Positions 46,594 through 57,745 of a stretch of 64,000 nucleotides of DNA are shown here, one piece after another; positions within the stretch are counted from its first letter, which is position 1; each line of letters begins with the position of its first letter. Made by a program: the position numbers and the translations under genes. The DNA is from Hydractinia symbiolongicarpus (Eukaryota > Cnidaria > Hydrozoa > Anthoathecata > Hydractiniidae), in assembly GCF_029227915.1 (NCBI RefSeq), contig NC_079884.1:11408001-11472000 (forward strand), in the 5' to 3' direction. A model generated the notes under the pieces. The model had not been told where the DNA came from and ran no database searches. It saw only the letters and a program-made list of their open reading frames with translations.

Positions 46594-49500
46594 TTACAAA
46601 GTTCTTTCCGACGGTTGTTGCATATTTCTGACTAGAAGTTCGTTATACTCAATCACAGATTTTACACTTTCGAAACAGACTGACGAACCTATATACCACA
46701 TGCTATATTTTCCCTGCAACTCAAGTATTCTCCATAAATACCCTTTTGTCATGTCTCTTGGCGAATATCTCGGAAAATATCGCCATATTTTTGTTTTTAA
46801 TATTTCAATGTTTGTTCCGTTTATTTTCTTTAAGTGACTTAAGAGTTTATTTTGTACAGAAAAAAGTGTTGGCTCAAAACTTCCCATCTGATAAACGACA
46901 CATGTTCTTGCCGACCTGTTATCATTACCAGAAGGAAGTTTACCATTTTGATATTTTGGCCCGCCATATTGGCGAATTGACGAATAAGAGTCTCTTTGTG
47001 CCCACACACTGTGCGGATAATCTTCATGCATGTTGTCTATCCAATAATCAATGGGAGTTTGACCACGAATTTCATTCTTAGAATTAACAATAGAAGCTGT
47101 AAAATACGTCGGTCGAGCCGCATTGAAGAGTTTCTTCTCTTTTGGAACGTAATTCATCCAGTAACGTAAGCTTCTTTTCATTTCTGGACTCCATATTAAA
47201 AAATCATAGTTTTTCCACGCAAACGGTGAACCCCCTTCTCTCATACACAGCCACACGGATTGACACCCGTTTTTATAATTTCTGTACACCCTCACAATAT
47301 CAACATTAAACTTGACGTGAAGTCTTTCTTTTTTTGCCATTGTTTCCCAAAGAATTTGAAATCCACTCTTCAGCATATAATTTCCTAAAAATGAAACAGA
47401 GCTAAGTTTTGTTTCCATGGCTAACCATTGGACAAAGCAATCTTATTTCCAGATCTCTTGACAGTTGTGTCAAAGTTTGTCATAATAACACACTTGTTAG
47501 GGAGGTAACAGTAAAAGTACATTTCGTTAAACCTCTTTTAAGCAGACGCTGTCCAGACCTAAGGAATGTCCACTACAAGATCTCTGTTAAAACAGGATTG
47601 AACTTTTCATGGGAATAAATTATCGTCAGGTATCCCCTGACGTTAATTTATGAGAGTATTGAGTACAGACACTATATCAGGTAAGATTAACTCAAGATAC
47701 TTCTTAGACTTTAGATTTTCTTTTATACTTGTCCTCAAATCACAGTTCTTTCTTAATGAGTTTGGCTAAAATTTCATCTTTTATTGTTAAGTATCCATGC
47801 GTAACAAAAGGTGATATATTTTTGTTACCGTTCATCATTGACCGAAAAATATCAATTTTGAATAAAAAATTGTATCAAAAAAGAGAAGAAAAGTAAAAGA
47901 ATACAATCTACCAAAAATCTCGTCGGGAAAAAGTAACGAAACAATTTTTTAGTGACAAAAATTATCAAAAATAATTGATGTGCATGCTTCTAAAAGTCTG
48001 TAAAAATTTACCTAAATTTAATTTTAAGTTCACAATTGAATTATTTATATATTTATATCTAATTATTATGATCTTGTTTAGTGAAAAGTTTAACGCTGGC
48101 TCTTCCTCCCTTCCGCCCGTAAGTTTGTTACATTACCGCCAGAGATACGCATAGCATTGCTTAAACTTGCTTGCCTGCACAAGCTGGTTCGCGGTCAGCA
48201 GATGGCGCGAACCTTCTAATTACAAGCCGAATGCCCTACCACTACACCATCTCCGCTATAAAGTGGATTTAATATGCATTATATACCAATCGTTATCTAG
48301 TTGAAATTCCACGCAAATTTGCTTGTAGCTCCTCGCAGCTACTCACAGATACACAATGGAAATCAGTCCTTAACCCTATTCTGACCCCTTCCGGTTTTTT
48401 AATAACCCTTTTTTACGTGGCTGCATTGTCACGATACTTCGTGAGTTTTAATATTTATCCACAAGACACCTGCATGCCAAATTTTTAGGTTCCATAACAT
48501 AGAGCCGTGAATATGGGCTATTACTCGAATCAGGAATAATCGGGAAACTATAATAACTTTTTTTAGATTTTGCCCGAAAAACGGGGAAGTTTTAAGCTGC
48601 TGATGACGTCAATGAAAAAGTGGTGACATAAGCAAAAATGTATTGCTGCCATTTTGTTTCGCTCATGACGTACTGTAAGTGTACCAAGTTTGCGTCAATT
48701 TGAACTAGTCTATCTAAAGTTAAATCATGGACCGAATGGGGTTAAACTGTGGTAAATATTCTTTTTCGTCCGTCCTACATATTCCAGTAGACACTTTATC
48801 GCCCGTCGTATTTTAAAATCACTATTTCGTGCAACTGTAACACAAAGTAGCTATTCGGCTACCATTTTGAACACACACCTCATTGTATTATAAACATAGA
48901 GGTACCTGTGCTATTTTGACTTCCTTTCAATCTTTCCAAAAATCCATTCATGAACTTAGGTGTGTTCCACAACAGACCGTACAAAGCAGCGGTACTGTGG
49001 ATGTTTCCGTATCCCTGTACAGTTGTAGAAGCTTCGAAGATGGGAGTTAAAATTAACATATTGTTTCTCTCTAAGAATTCTTTGAATGTTCCACCAATAA
49101 GCTTCATAGTCTAATCAAAAAATGAAAATGTAACAATAAATTAGTTTGAAAATCTTGATCTCTTGTAAAATTGAAGCAAGCAAACTTGTGTTTTATGGTC
49201 ACTTTGTACACCATACGATTTTAAACTTATTAGGGAGATTTAAAATTGAAGAATTAGAAAAAAAAGTTTAGAAATATTTAACTTTTTGTGTTCGTATAAA
49301 ATACAAAAGATTATTTTTGTTGGAAACACATTACTAAGTGGCTAAAAAGGCAAAAAAATAAATTTTTGAGAAACATATGTAACTTTTCAACTATTTGTGG
49401 TTTCTAAAGCAGACACTGTTGGGAAAACACAAATATCAACTTATAATTATTGAGCTAAATTCAATCAATCCATTCTGAATGTCATTAGTGCCGACAGTCC

Positions 49501-50868
49501 GCTTCAGAACATGCACTTACAGTTGAGAATTTGTATATACGTTTTTTTCAGAGCTGTTGCGTTTGTTTTTTTATCAATATATCACCTCTTGATCACATTA
49601 TTTACAAAGAAGTTTTTCTACAAACACCAATCTCTATCTTATGAGAACAGAGATCATCATTTCAAAAAAAAGAAAGACCTAAGAACAAGATTGCACAAAC
49701 GCCTTATACGCTTTTTATTAATATTATTTTCCAACCTCATTGGCGATTATTCTTATTTCTCTATTGGTCTAAACAATAAACGAACTGGTTTTCAAACTAA
49801 AACTCCAGTCTGATATACCATAACGTGTACTTGTTAATTTGGGATGCAACATACGATTAGGGGGTAGAATATAATATGTAACTTTAAAAGGTTGAGAAAA
49901 GCCTTTTTTCCTCGTGCCCAGGGTCTCTTTACCAATAAGCCGTTATTACGGAGCGAAATTAATTAAAAAAGGCCCTGAGGACAAGGTTGAAAAGAATCGC
50001 CATCGACAGAAGACTGGATTTCTCTCTCTCCCGCCGTGAAGTAGTTTCGAGTGGTGAAGCAAAACTTCCGTGCCGCACGTCTATCTTTCAAGTGGCTAGA
50101 AAAATAACGCAATACTGAACGATATCAGCAAAGGAAAAAATTCAAGATTGATCTCGGGGCTTGTTTTGTTTTTTAGTATTTTACAGCAGTCGGCGAGTAA
50201 AAAAAAACACAGGGAAAAAGGTTAAAAAAAAATTAAAGCGTTAGTTGTCTATTTGAGTTATTTGCGATATTGTTCGTTGGTCTAAAATGTGTCAATTTAT
50301 AGCGAAAAGGACTGAGACATTATACCTGCTGGGAAGGTTCGGGAAACAACTCTCCTTCATATTCACCAAATAAATTTCGATGAAGTGTTATATATCTGCG
50401 AAGAGTTCGAACAAAAGTTTTTAAAATAATTATTTTGTCATCCGTGCGTAAGAATTCTCTTCCGAATTGTATTATGTATTGCTGATATGTGATTGGTTCT
50501 TCATTACCCAACCAAATGGAAGCAGAGGGCAAGTTTACTAAATCTCCTGGAATATATTTGTTGACAAGTTTGACAATATTTTCTTCGTAATCAGGCGATA
50601 TGTACACCGTACCAAGTTCCTGAGGAGCTCCCCTGTAATACAAAGTTTGCGATTTTCCTCCAATTCTCGATGTCTTCTCTAAAATATGAATATTTCTGAA
50701 TCCTTTTTGTTTGAGTAAATAAGCCATATGTACACCTGAAGGACCGGCACCGATGATTGCTATTTTATCATTGTACGACCTTGGTCCTGGTATGTTGATG
50801 CTTGACCGAACTAAACCCAAAACAACCACAAGATAAACCAAAATAATCGTGTCCAAAAACTTATTCAT
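46594..50868 (-). CDS. FAD-dependent amine-oxidase-like enzyme, secreted or membrane-anchored
   Basis: Three-exon model (minus): 50326..50868, 48906..49110 and 46594..47420, 524 aa, with all junctions in phase. Residues 6-20 form a hydrophobic signal peptide or anchor. The Rossmann FAD motif IIGAGPSG follows (GxGxxG at 40-45), with ILEKTSRIGGK about 20 residues later (E64, GG at 70-71). This is the N-terminal signature of flavin amine oxidases and related NAD(P)-binding-8 proteins. Exon 2 holds VQGYG...AALYGLLW. The C-terminus ends WYIGSSVCFESVKSVIEYNEL, matching the closing FAD-contact segment of the superfamily. The substrate is not predictable; monoamine, polyamine, prenylcysteine and fatty-acid double-bond isomerase relatives share this fold. 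The gene converges on the beta-helix gene. Confidence 0.85.
47421..48905. other. amine oxidase intron 2, contains a tRNA-like SINE
   Basis: Intron with no exon seen on either strand. The tRNA-derived stretch at 48170-48258 is listed separately. Confidence 0.5.
48170..48258 (-). repeat. tRNA-derived SINE-like sequence
   Basis: On the minus strand GCGGAGATGGTGTAGTGGTA contains a good RNA polymerase III A box (TGGTGTAGTGG). About 35 nt later comes GGTTCGCGCC, a B box. The loop CTTGTAA between them is anticodon-like (TGT, Thr). The acceptor stem does not close and the anticodon stem pairs poorly, so this is a decayed tRNA or SINE head rather than a working tRNA gene. Confidence 0.55.
49111..50325. 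other. amine oxidase intron 1
   Basis: AT-rich intron sequence. Two inverted copies of the CCTGRGRACRAGGTTG-like dispersed motif lie at 49910-49923 and 49973-49990. No exon was seen. Confidence 0.5.
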
Positions 50869-51539
50869 TTGCGATGTATCTTATTCGCACTTGTAAAGTT
50901 TTAATCTCCAAAGTATCGATTTTTAATCCTACATGTACTTTCTGTGTGTTTTCGTTCAAATTATATATCTTAGTAGATCCTTTTAATAACATCTACGACT
51001 CTACACGTGTTTACACAACCTGAGATACTACAGCAATGCCTTGTTTAAGATAAAACAGTTCCGAAGAAAAACTTTGTTAACAAAACATTTATAGTCATAC
51101 CCAGGACAATTTCTGTCGTTGGTGCTTCGTCGTAGTTCTAAGAGACTGGAAAAGAGTTGTGTAATAACAAGTATCGCGGGAAACCACGTCAATTCTTATT
51201 TTAGATTTTGTTACTCAGAGTTTTGTTTGATAACAAAACAACTGTCAAAAATGGCGCTTAATTGCTAATAAACGAAAATGATGTAAGCAGACGTTATAAA
51301 AACAAAGGTTACTTTTACAGTAGAAAAAATATATTTTTAATTCTGTATACGATATGTACCACAATTTCTTTCATTTATCTTCTAAGACACCAACATTCCT
51401 GATATGCTCTTCAGATATGTAGACATGGAAACTGTTTAAAATAATAATGACAACAAGTTTTCTGGAAAGGGAGTCGGAAAAAGAAATCGTATTACATATA
51501 ACAGAGGGTTTCTGGAAAACATTGTAGCAAACAAGAGGC
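50869..51539. other. amine oxidase upstream region, no gene seen
   Basis: AT-rich, with no supported exon. It should contain the promoter of the minus-strand gene starting at 50868. Confidence 0.4.
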
Positions 51540-52230
51540 TAGGCGCAAACTAATCCAACATTCCATCCAACATGTTGCATAAAATGTTGGATGAACTTAA
51601 GGCCGAGGCAAACCAACATCCCGACTCCAAAATTTCAAGAAAGAAGAAAAAAATTGTGTGGGATGATGTTGGATTAAGTTTGATTTGATCGCTGTCAAAC
51701 ATTTCATCCAACAATTTCGGTAAGATTAAAAGAAGTCTTTGCATTTTTCATGTTGGATTGGTTTGGTGGTATGTTATGTCCAACATCTACAAACTTTTTG
51801 AATTTCGAACCCATTCGAAACGTCGTTCGAAAACATTCGAATTTCTCAATGGATTGTTTACAATTCGAATGCGTCAATAAAAAATATTATCATTTGCAGA
51901 GGCAGAGCACCACCGCAGATACTCATTTGAAGGTGAAATCAAATTTGAAGGTGAAATCAAATGAGAAATCTCATTAAGTATGAACTCACAATATTCTACG
52001 TCAATTCTAAATATTTACCTGAATCCGAGCCTGTCTTCGATTCTCAATTCCTTTATGTATTATTATCTTTATCCACTCTCTTATTTTGCCACGTGTTGGC
52101 TTTTCGTCATCTGAATCAACAAGCTCACTCTTGTAATCCGCCATTTTGTTTTAAAAGAATTAATGAACTAGCAAACTTTCAAATGTTGGATAAAAGAAAG
52201 GTCGAAATGTTGGAATCAGCCTTCATCCAA
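51540..52230 (-). mobile_element. DNA-transposon-like element with repeated ATCCAACAT motifs and one candidate exon
   Basis: The motif ATCCAACAT or its complement ATGTTGGAT recurs at about 51550-51595, 51662, 51705, 51750 and 52183-52225, clustered toward both ends. On the minus strand, 52019..52144 is a clean 42-codon first-exon candidate: ATG GCG GAT TAC, encoding MADYKSELVDSDDEKPT and on to a basic segment (ENRRQARIQ), ending CAG|GTAAAT. I found no second exon before the motif cluster resumes. It is probably a relic of an element-encoded protein, superfamily unknown. Confidence 0.45.
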
Positions 52231-53056
52231 CATTTTTTCTTCTAGTGATAGGACCAAGCCTACCCATTTTTAAATTGCACAAAAAAGCTATTCAAATAAA
52301 TACATTGGTTTTAAAGTTTGGTTTAGCAAAAAACATTTCATCTCTCAACAAATATATTTGCTCACACCTCCCTCATCCAAAGAAAAGACAATTATATTTC
52401 TCCAGGGTTTTTTTATTTTCTGTTTACATTATCGTCTTGTGTGTGTGATGTCATGAATCGAACGTTGCAACACATTATTTGCTGGGAAGTGCAATCGAAT
52501 TATGTGTGAAGAACTTTAGGAAAGCAAAGTCGTATTTTTTTATAAAAATTATAATGACGATGTAAGAACTTATTAGTAGTGAAAAAGTAAGTATTTTAAT
52601 ACTCTGGTGATATTCAAAAATTAATTATTGTTTTTTTTTTAATAATTACCGAGAAATTATGACCTAGCTATCGCTAGCTAGTTAGCATCTCCTTTCCACC
52701 AGGAGAAGGAGGAAAGTCTTCATATTGAACTTCTAAAAGGAAAACAAGCATCTATTCCCATATACTGGCTTTTTTTCTTCACAAAATGTGCTTGTTAATT
52801 TTTTGCTTTCTATGCCAGACACCAAAATTATTTGAATAAGTAATTGACTGAAATATCGTTATAGCGGAATTCAAAATAGGTGAACTTATCCCAGAATATC
52901 TTTTTTCTGTACAAGTAGCAAAAAGCTGAAGGAACACTGAACAGTACAGCCATGTATAAAACGCGGGTGTTTGTAATGCTGCTAAACAAAAATTGACGAT
53001 TGAGGGTATCTAGACCCAGTGATATAAAGGTTGTGACTGCTTTTTTCTCTTCAGAA
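52231..53056. other. upstream of the CUE-like gene
   Basis: AT-rich, with no coding exon seen. A TATAAAA at about 52955 and a TTTTTCTCTTCAG acceptor-like site at 53042-53054 suggest that a 5' non-coding exon lies in this stretch. Confidence 0.4.
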
Positions 53057-53554
53057 ATGGTTGAGGCAAGAAAACAAGTTCCAATTTATCAAAATAGCTT
53101 CAACAAAGAACACACCGACCCAAATAACCGAAGTACATTTTACCCAACACACTGCGTAGAATCATCTGCTTCACAAAATAACACCCGATTGGTCGACATG
53201 TCACAAAGGAAGACCCGCCATTTTACGCATACTTACCACTATTTCGCAAGTGACACACCCAACAATCAACACATCCGATCAATCCAACGACAACCAGAAG
53301 AAGAGCAACATCAAATTTTAGAACGACTCTCCTTAGATAATTTGAACTACAAGGTCGAGCAACCGCGTGGGTCAGATGAAATCCGTGTCGCGGAGGCCGA
53401 TACACATGCGTTAACCACGTTAAAAAGATTATTTGTCAATATCGAACCCGAATTCCTAATTTTTTCATACTTTCAATCAAACTGTGATCCTTTACTGACA
53501 GCTGAAAGAATTTTAGAAATAGAAGATGCTTCCTCGTCGGTCATGGTTTCATAA
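53057..53554 (+). CDS. small protein with CUE-like C-terminal region
   Basis: The frame runs 165 codons from ATG at 53057 to TAA. The ATG sits two bases after a strong acceptor (TTTTTCTCTTCAG), so the gene likely has an upstream non-coding exon; the frame stays open a little further 5'. The first ~100 residues are polar, low in hydrophobics and rich in Gln/Asn/His/Ser, and are probably disordered. The last ~45 residues (ALTTLKRLFVNIEPEFLIFS...LLTAERILE) resemble the helix pattern of CUE/UBA-type ubiquitin-binding domains, with an Ile-Glu-Pro turn where many have a Met-Phe-Pro or Asp-Pro. That is inference from pattern only. No orthologue is recognised. It could be an adaptor in ubiquitin signalling. 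Confidence 0.6.
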   Translation: MVEARKQVPIYQNSFNKEHTDPNNRSTFYPTHCVESSASQNNTRLVDMSQRKTRHFTHTYHYFASDTPNNQHIRSIQRQPEEEQHQILERLSLDNLNYKVEQPRGSDEIRVAEADTHALTTLKRLFVNIEPEFLIFSYFQSNCDPLLTAERILEIEDASSSVMVS

Positions 53555-54351
53555 AGTGGAAGTCTAAGCTCGTCGGAACCGACGGGAAACGAGAAAAACT
53601 CGTAAATTTATTATTTCCAAGTAATTAATCAGCATTGTGATATTCGTACAAATGTTCGTGGGAGTTAATTTCCGCAGTTTGAAATAGAGACAAATTTTCG
53701 CGGGAAAATATTTCAAAGTCTGTTTTATGATTAAATGGCCGAATTCTAAAGTAATTTTCCAACGAAATTGGTGTCCAGGCTTTAAATTAGGTGGGGACGT
53801 CTGAACAGAATTGTTTGTATCAAAATTTCACAATAAATGGAAGTAAGTGAAGCAAATAAAACAACCAACAAACTTTTCTTAAACAAAAAATAAGGAAACA
53901 ATAACAAAAGATTGCGCCTGAATCATGTAAAGCACCCATATTTTATAGATTTATAAATAACTTGTACAAATCAAGTATTTCTTTAGCCAGGGCGCTTATT
54001 ATAAATAATTCCTGCTTAAGAGACACTTCTATGACTTTAACAGCAACCTTCTTCTCTCTTTAGACGAGACGCTCTAAAAAATCTTTATAAAAATGTAAAC
54101 GCTTAAGAGGGTTCGGTTGCTTGAAAAACGATGGGCAGCAACCTCGACCTAGAGCATCTTTCTCTTTTTGGTATTGTCGCTGTCTAAATATAAGCTAGGA
54201 GGATCAAAGGGCTCTGGGATTGAGGTTGCGTGGTACTTTTTTTGTATTTCGTGTTGCTTGTGAATACCAAAATTTTACTCATACTTGTTTATTGTTCGTT
54301 TGTTTGTCTTTAAATTGACCTCACTGAATGCATCAACTGCTGCTGCACACA
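53555..54351. other. intergenic between convergent genes
   Basis: No exon was seen. The dispersed GAGGTTG motif occurs as an inverted pair near 54138 and 54211-54229. Confidence 0.45.
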
Positions 54352-55818
54352 TCAAGTAAAAGCCAATTTTTCATTCAATTTGAGCCGATCAGTTTTTAGG
54401 CGTTTTAATTCGCCCTTAATACAGATAACCACTACAAGACCAAGTGTGTAGATCACAACCATAACATAACCAGCCACATCTGCTCTTCCTTTCTCAATTA
54501 TTGCACCAAGAATAAAAGTGAGTATAATTCCGTAAATGTTTCCTAATAGTAGTAAAATACCCGAGGTGATTCCTTCAGGTATCGGATATGTGACTTCTGC
54601 AGCATGTTCAAGGCCGACTGTCATATAAGGATATGAGAAAAATCCAAATATACAGAAGCTTACAAATACTAAGGTGAAGTTGCCACCATATTGAAGTAGT
54701 AAAGTGAATATTAGTAAGGCTACAGAACAGCATGTAAATGTTCCGATTGATATGGATTTATATCGGCTTGTTCTATCGATCCAAATACCAGCTAAGAGTA
54801 TTCCGACTAAACCAAGAAGAACAGACGTAAACCCCATTAATCCGATTTCCTTCTCTTTGCCAGGATAGTTAACCATGCACATTTGGTTGAGTACCGTGTT
54901 ATATGCTGCGAATAATCCGAAATACAATCCGTACGACTGTGTAACTAAATGAAAGGCTTTATCTTTTGATAACGACTTCAAATTTTGCAAAAACCCGGCG
55001 GTCTTTACATTTGAGTCTGTACTTGCCTTTGACGACTCCCCTGCTGCTGCTACTTGTTTATCGGCATCTCCGACTGCTTTTGTTCCTACACGGTTTTTAT
55101 TTGTCTTTTTAGCAGCCGCATGCTTACTTTCGAGTATTAGTAACTGCGACATACTCGGCGGAGACGAGGGTGCGTTTCGTATTAAAATAACACTTAAAAT
55201 GACCAAAAAAGTGCAGAAGACTGCTTGCGCCATTAAAGTATTGAACATACCATCATCATAATTTTCCGAACTGGGAACCATCGTACCACCCATTAAAAAA
55301 CCGACAGCGACACCTAACATATTCATCAATACTCCAATGGCCGACGCCGTCGCTCTCTCTTTTTCTCCAAACCAAACAGCGGCGAGAGTTGGAGGAACAA
55401 ATAAAATAAAACACTGCGCTAACGCTGCAGAGGCGTTGCCAAGAAAAGCATAAACAAACCCATCTCTCGATGCACCAATTAAACGCAAGCAACTTCCAAT
55501 CCCGTTTAAGGCTCCACCAATCACAATAGTGAATTTCAATCCTTGTTTATCGAGGAGATACGCAGAAACAATAACAAAAACGTAGAAAATCATATAGATC
55601 ATTGAAAGCATGTTAACTGCCACATAGCTAACGTTGTAGTATGCTTTCACAATGCTTGTTATAGAAGACAGACTTATCCATATCACTTCGTTTGTCATCG
55701 AAATCAAGGAGAATACGGCTAGAACTATCCATCGACGTTTGTACAAACGGAATTTATTATTTTCTTTACTTTTGTCCTCAGTTTTCTTCATAATATCGGC
55801 TTTATCACGCATCTCCAT
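54352..55818 (-). CDS. SLC49-like (FLVCR/DIRC2) major facilitator transporter
   Basis: One long exon encodes 488 aa from the first ATG (55818). The frame continues upstream to an acceptor-like TTAATAG at 55867. It would then add about 16 codons (LQDDLEKLKLAVLKVK), so an upstream exon is possible. About 12 hydrophobic segments are split into two bundles by a Lys/Ala-rich cytoplasmic loop (about residues 235-285). SLC49-type signatures are RRWIVLAVFSLISM before TM1, LLDKQGLKFTIVIGGALNGIG, AAVWFGEKERATASAIGVL, and YPIPEGITSG near the end. Family members move haem, choline, ethanolamine or other small metabolites across the plasma, lysosomal or mitochondrial membrane. The sequence shares features with both FLVCR and DIRC2 branches, so the substrate is not assigned. 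Confidence 0.85.
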   Translation of the reverse strand: MEMRDKADIMKKTEDKSKENNKFRLYKRRWIVLAVFSLISMTNEVIWISLSSITSIVKAYYNVSYVAVNMLSMIYMIFYVFVIVSAYLLDKQGLKFTIVIGGALNGIGSCLRLIGASRDGFVYAFLGNASAALAQCFILFVPPTLAAVWFGEKERATASAIGVLMNMLGVAVGFLMGGTMVPSSENYDDGMFNTLMAQAVFCTFLVILSVILIRNAPSSPPSMSQLLILESKHAAAKKTNKNRVGTKAVGDADKQVAAAGESSKASTDSNVKTAGFLQNLKSLSKDKAFHLVTQSYGLYFGLFAAYNTVLNQMCMVNYPGKEKEIGLMGFTSVLLGLVGILLAGIWIDRTSRYKSISIGTFTCCSVALLIFTLLLQYGGNFTLVFVSFCIFGFFSYPYMTVGLEHAAEVTYPIPEGITSGILLLLGNIYGIILTFILGAIIEKGRADVAGYVMVVIYTLGLVVVICIKGELKRLKTDRLKLNEKLAFT

Positions 55819-55866
55819 TTTCACTTTAAGAACAGCGAGCTTTAGTTTCTCCAGGTCATCTTGTAA

Positions 55867-57475
55867 CTATTAAAAAACTTGAAATGTTATTAAATGATTT
55901 TTGTGTTGTCAAATTGTTTACACATTACCTCGTACGTATCTCCTTCTCACGTGTATAATTATAATTAAAGTAACCGCCCACCTTGTGTCCAGGGTCACGT
56001 CGAAAAGATAAAAAGTTCCTGGGATGAAAAAGCGTCTTTATATTGCTTTTAATATAGACATGAATTCAAATTAACAAACTCATTAAAAATACCGTAAGAG
56101 CTTGAGAACAAGATTGTTGGATAAAAAGTTACAATGTGGAGGAGCGTGTGTTTGTGCACTTACCTAAAAGATTTCTTAAATTTTTCCTTAATCACATGTT
56201 GTGATCATAGACAAAGCATAAAGAATTTTCTTTCTGGGTAGGAGGTGTATTAACCAGGTAAATTCATTCTCGTTCTAAATTCATAAAACTAGTCAGAACC
56301 AACCTCGGGCGTGTTTTCTAATCGGGACGGCGAGAAATAAAAAAGAGACAAAGAGGTTGAGTCGGAACTTTTGGATAAAAAAGTTTTGTAGGACACCACA
56401 CCCTCGTTCCCAGGTATCTGAAACTGTCTACATATATCCAGAAATTAGTCTGCCCTTCTCTTTACTTCCTTGTTTTTTTATAGGATTCGAAACGCCACGA
56501 AAAAACTTTTTCTATAAACTGACTTTTCCCCTGGTGCCACCTTATTAACAATGAACTATCCAACTAAGTTCAGCAAAAAAATATTTCCTCCAGGAAAAGT
56601 ACCTAGCTAGTTAATCCATATTTAAAGTATTATCTAACCTGCTAAATAAAACACCACACCTGTTTTTAAAACTTGAAAGATGCTTATTGCAGTTAGCAAG
56701 ATAATTTTTCTTGTATATTTTAGTCGCGAGACAATACAATATGTACGTTTTTTAAAGTTTAGCCATTGTAGTTGCATAAATTAACGCGTTCACATAATCT
56801 GGCCATTTATTGGCCAAAAATCACTTAACGATACCAGGGTTTTTTTCGTCATTTTCTCTCATAGTCATATCCAAGTAGAAAAAACCCTGGGGACGAGGGC
56901 GGAACACTACACAAAAGCTTTTTCTCACAAGGTGCAAAAATTTTTTGGTAAAGCTAAGTCACTAAAGTTTTTTCTGCAAACTCTTTCTTCCCCTTAAGCT
57001 TATTTAGCGAAATTATTGTTTGAGCTTCATGTCTAGTCTTAGAGTGCCTGGCCCCTTTTGAGCCTTTATTACAGAAATACCCTGGGAACGAAGTGGGTTT
57101 AACATGAGGCGGATGAAACACGTGTACCACGAAGGTTGCGTGCGGTGTGCAAAAATGCGCTCTTAGTTACCTGTGAATAAAGTGATTCCTATTTGCACAC
57201 AGCAGAATTTACACAACAACTGCTCAGCAGAATTTCGAAAAAGCCTTTACAGAACCGAAACAAAACAAACTGCAGGCAAAAGGCAGTAAGAGAAGGTTTG
57301 AATTTTAAATTACTATGCTTTTTTATTTTTATATTTTATAGCTGGCTAGCCTGACTTATGACATACTGTGTAGATGTTCTGCTTGATGAAGAAGCTCTAG
57401 CTAACTTAGTCTCTGACCAAATACAATGTCATTATGAGCAGGTAGCTGACTATAACACCAACTAACCCTCTCTTC
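55867..57475. other. intergenic, no gene seen
   Basis: The stretch contains several copies of the dispersed CCTGGGGACGAGG-like motif (56401-56414, 56884-56902, 57079-57097). A GAG|GTAATG donor-like site on the minus strand near 55928 could close a non-coding first exon for the transporter. Confidence 0.4.
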
Positions 57476-57745
57476 AACAGTCTTGGCATACTGAAATTCT
57501 CTGATATGGTACACCTTAAAAATGTAATATTTCTTCACAATCTGTACCACAAAAACCTCCCAGAGGCCATTCACCAAGTACCTTCAAGGTTGACTTCACA
57601 CATAGCTACTTATAATACACGTCACCCTTGGCCTTATAAACATTCCCTTGCAGGATAAAAAAGCTTTTGGTTCTGATTCAACACGGTACCAGTGCATTTC
57701 TTCATGGAATATCCTTTAACTTTCCTCTCCTGATGATAGCCAATT
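57476..57745 (+). pseudogene. LINE reverse transcriptase C-terminal fragment
   Basis: One frame reads NSLGILKFSDMVHLKNVIFL, then HNLYHKNLPEAIHQ and TYNTRHPWPY, to a stop near 57658. A shifted frame continues with STRYQCISSWN. The pattern (LGIL...L......F.H.....LP......Y.TR...RYQ....WN) is that of the last part of non-LTR retrotransposon reverse transcriptases. It is short and frameshifted, hence dead. Confidence 0.6.

Noticed and set aside
46746-47081. 111-codon plus-strand frame
   Set aside because: It is antisense to the last exon of the amine oxidase gene.
48170-48258. Functional tRNA-Thr gene
   Set aside because: The A and B boxes are present, but the acceptor and anticodon stems do not pair; called SINE-like instead.
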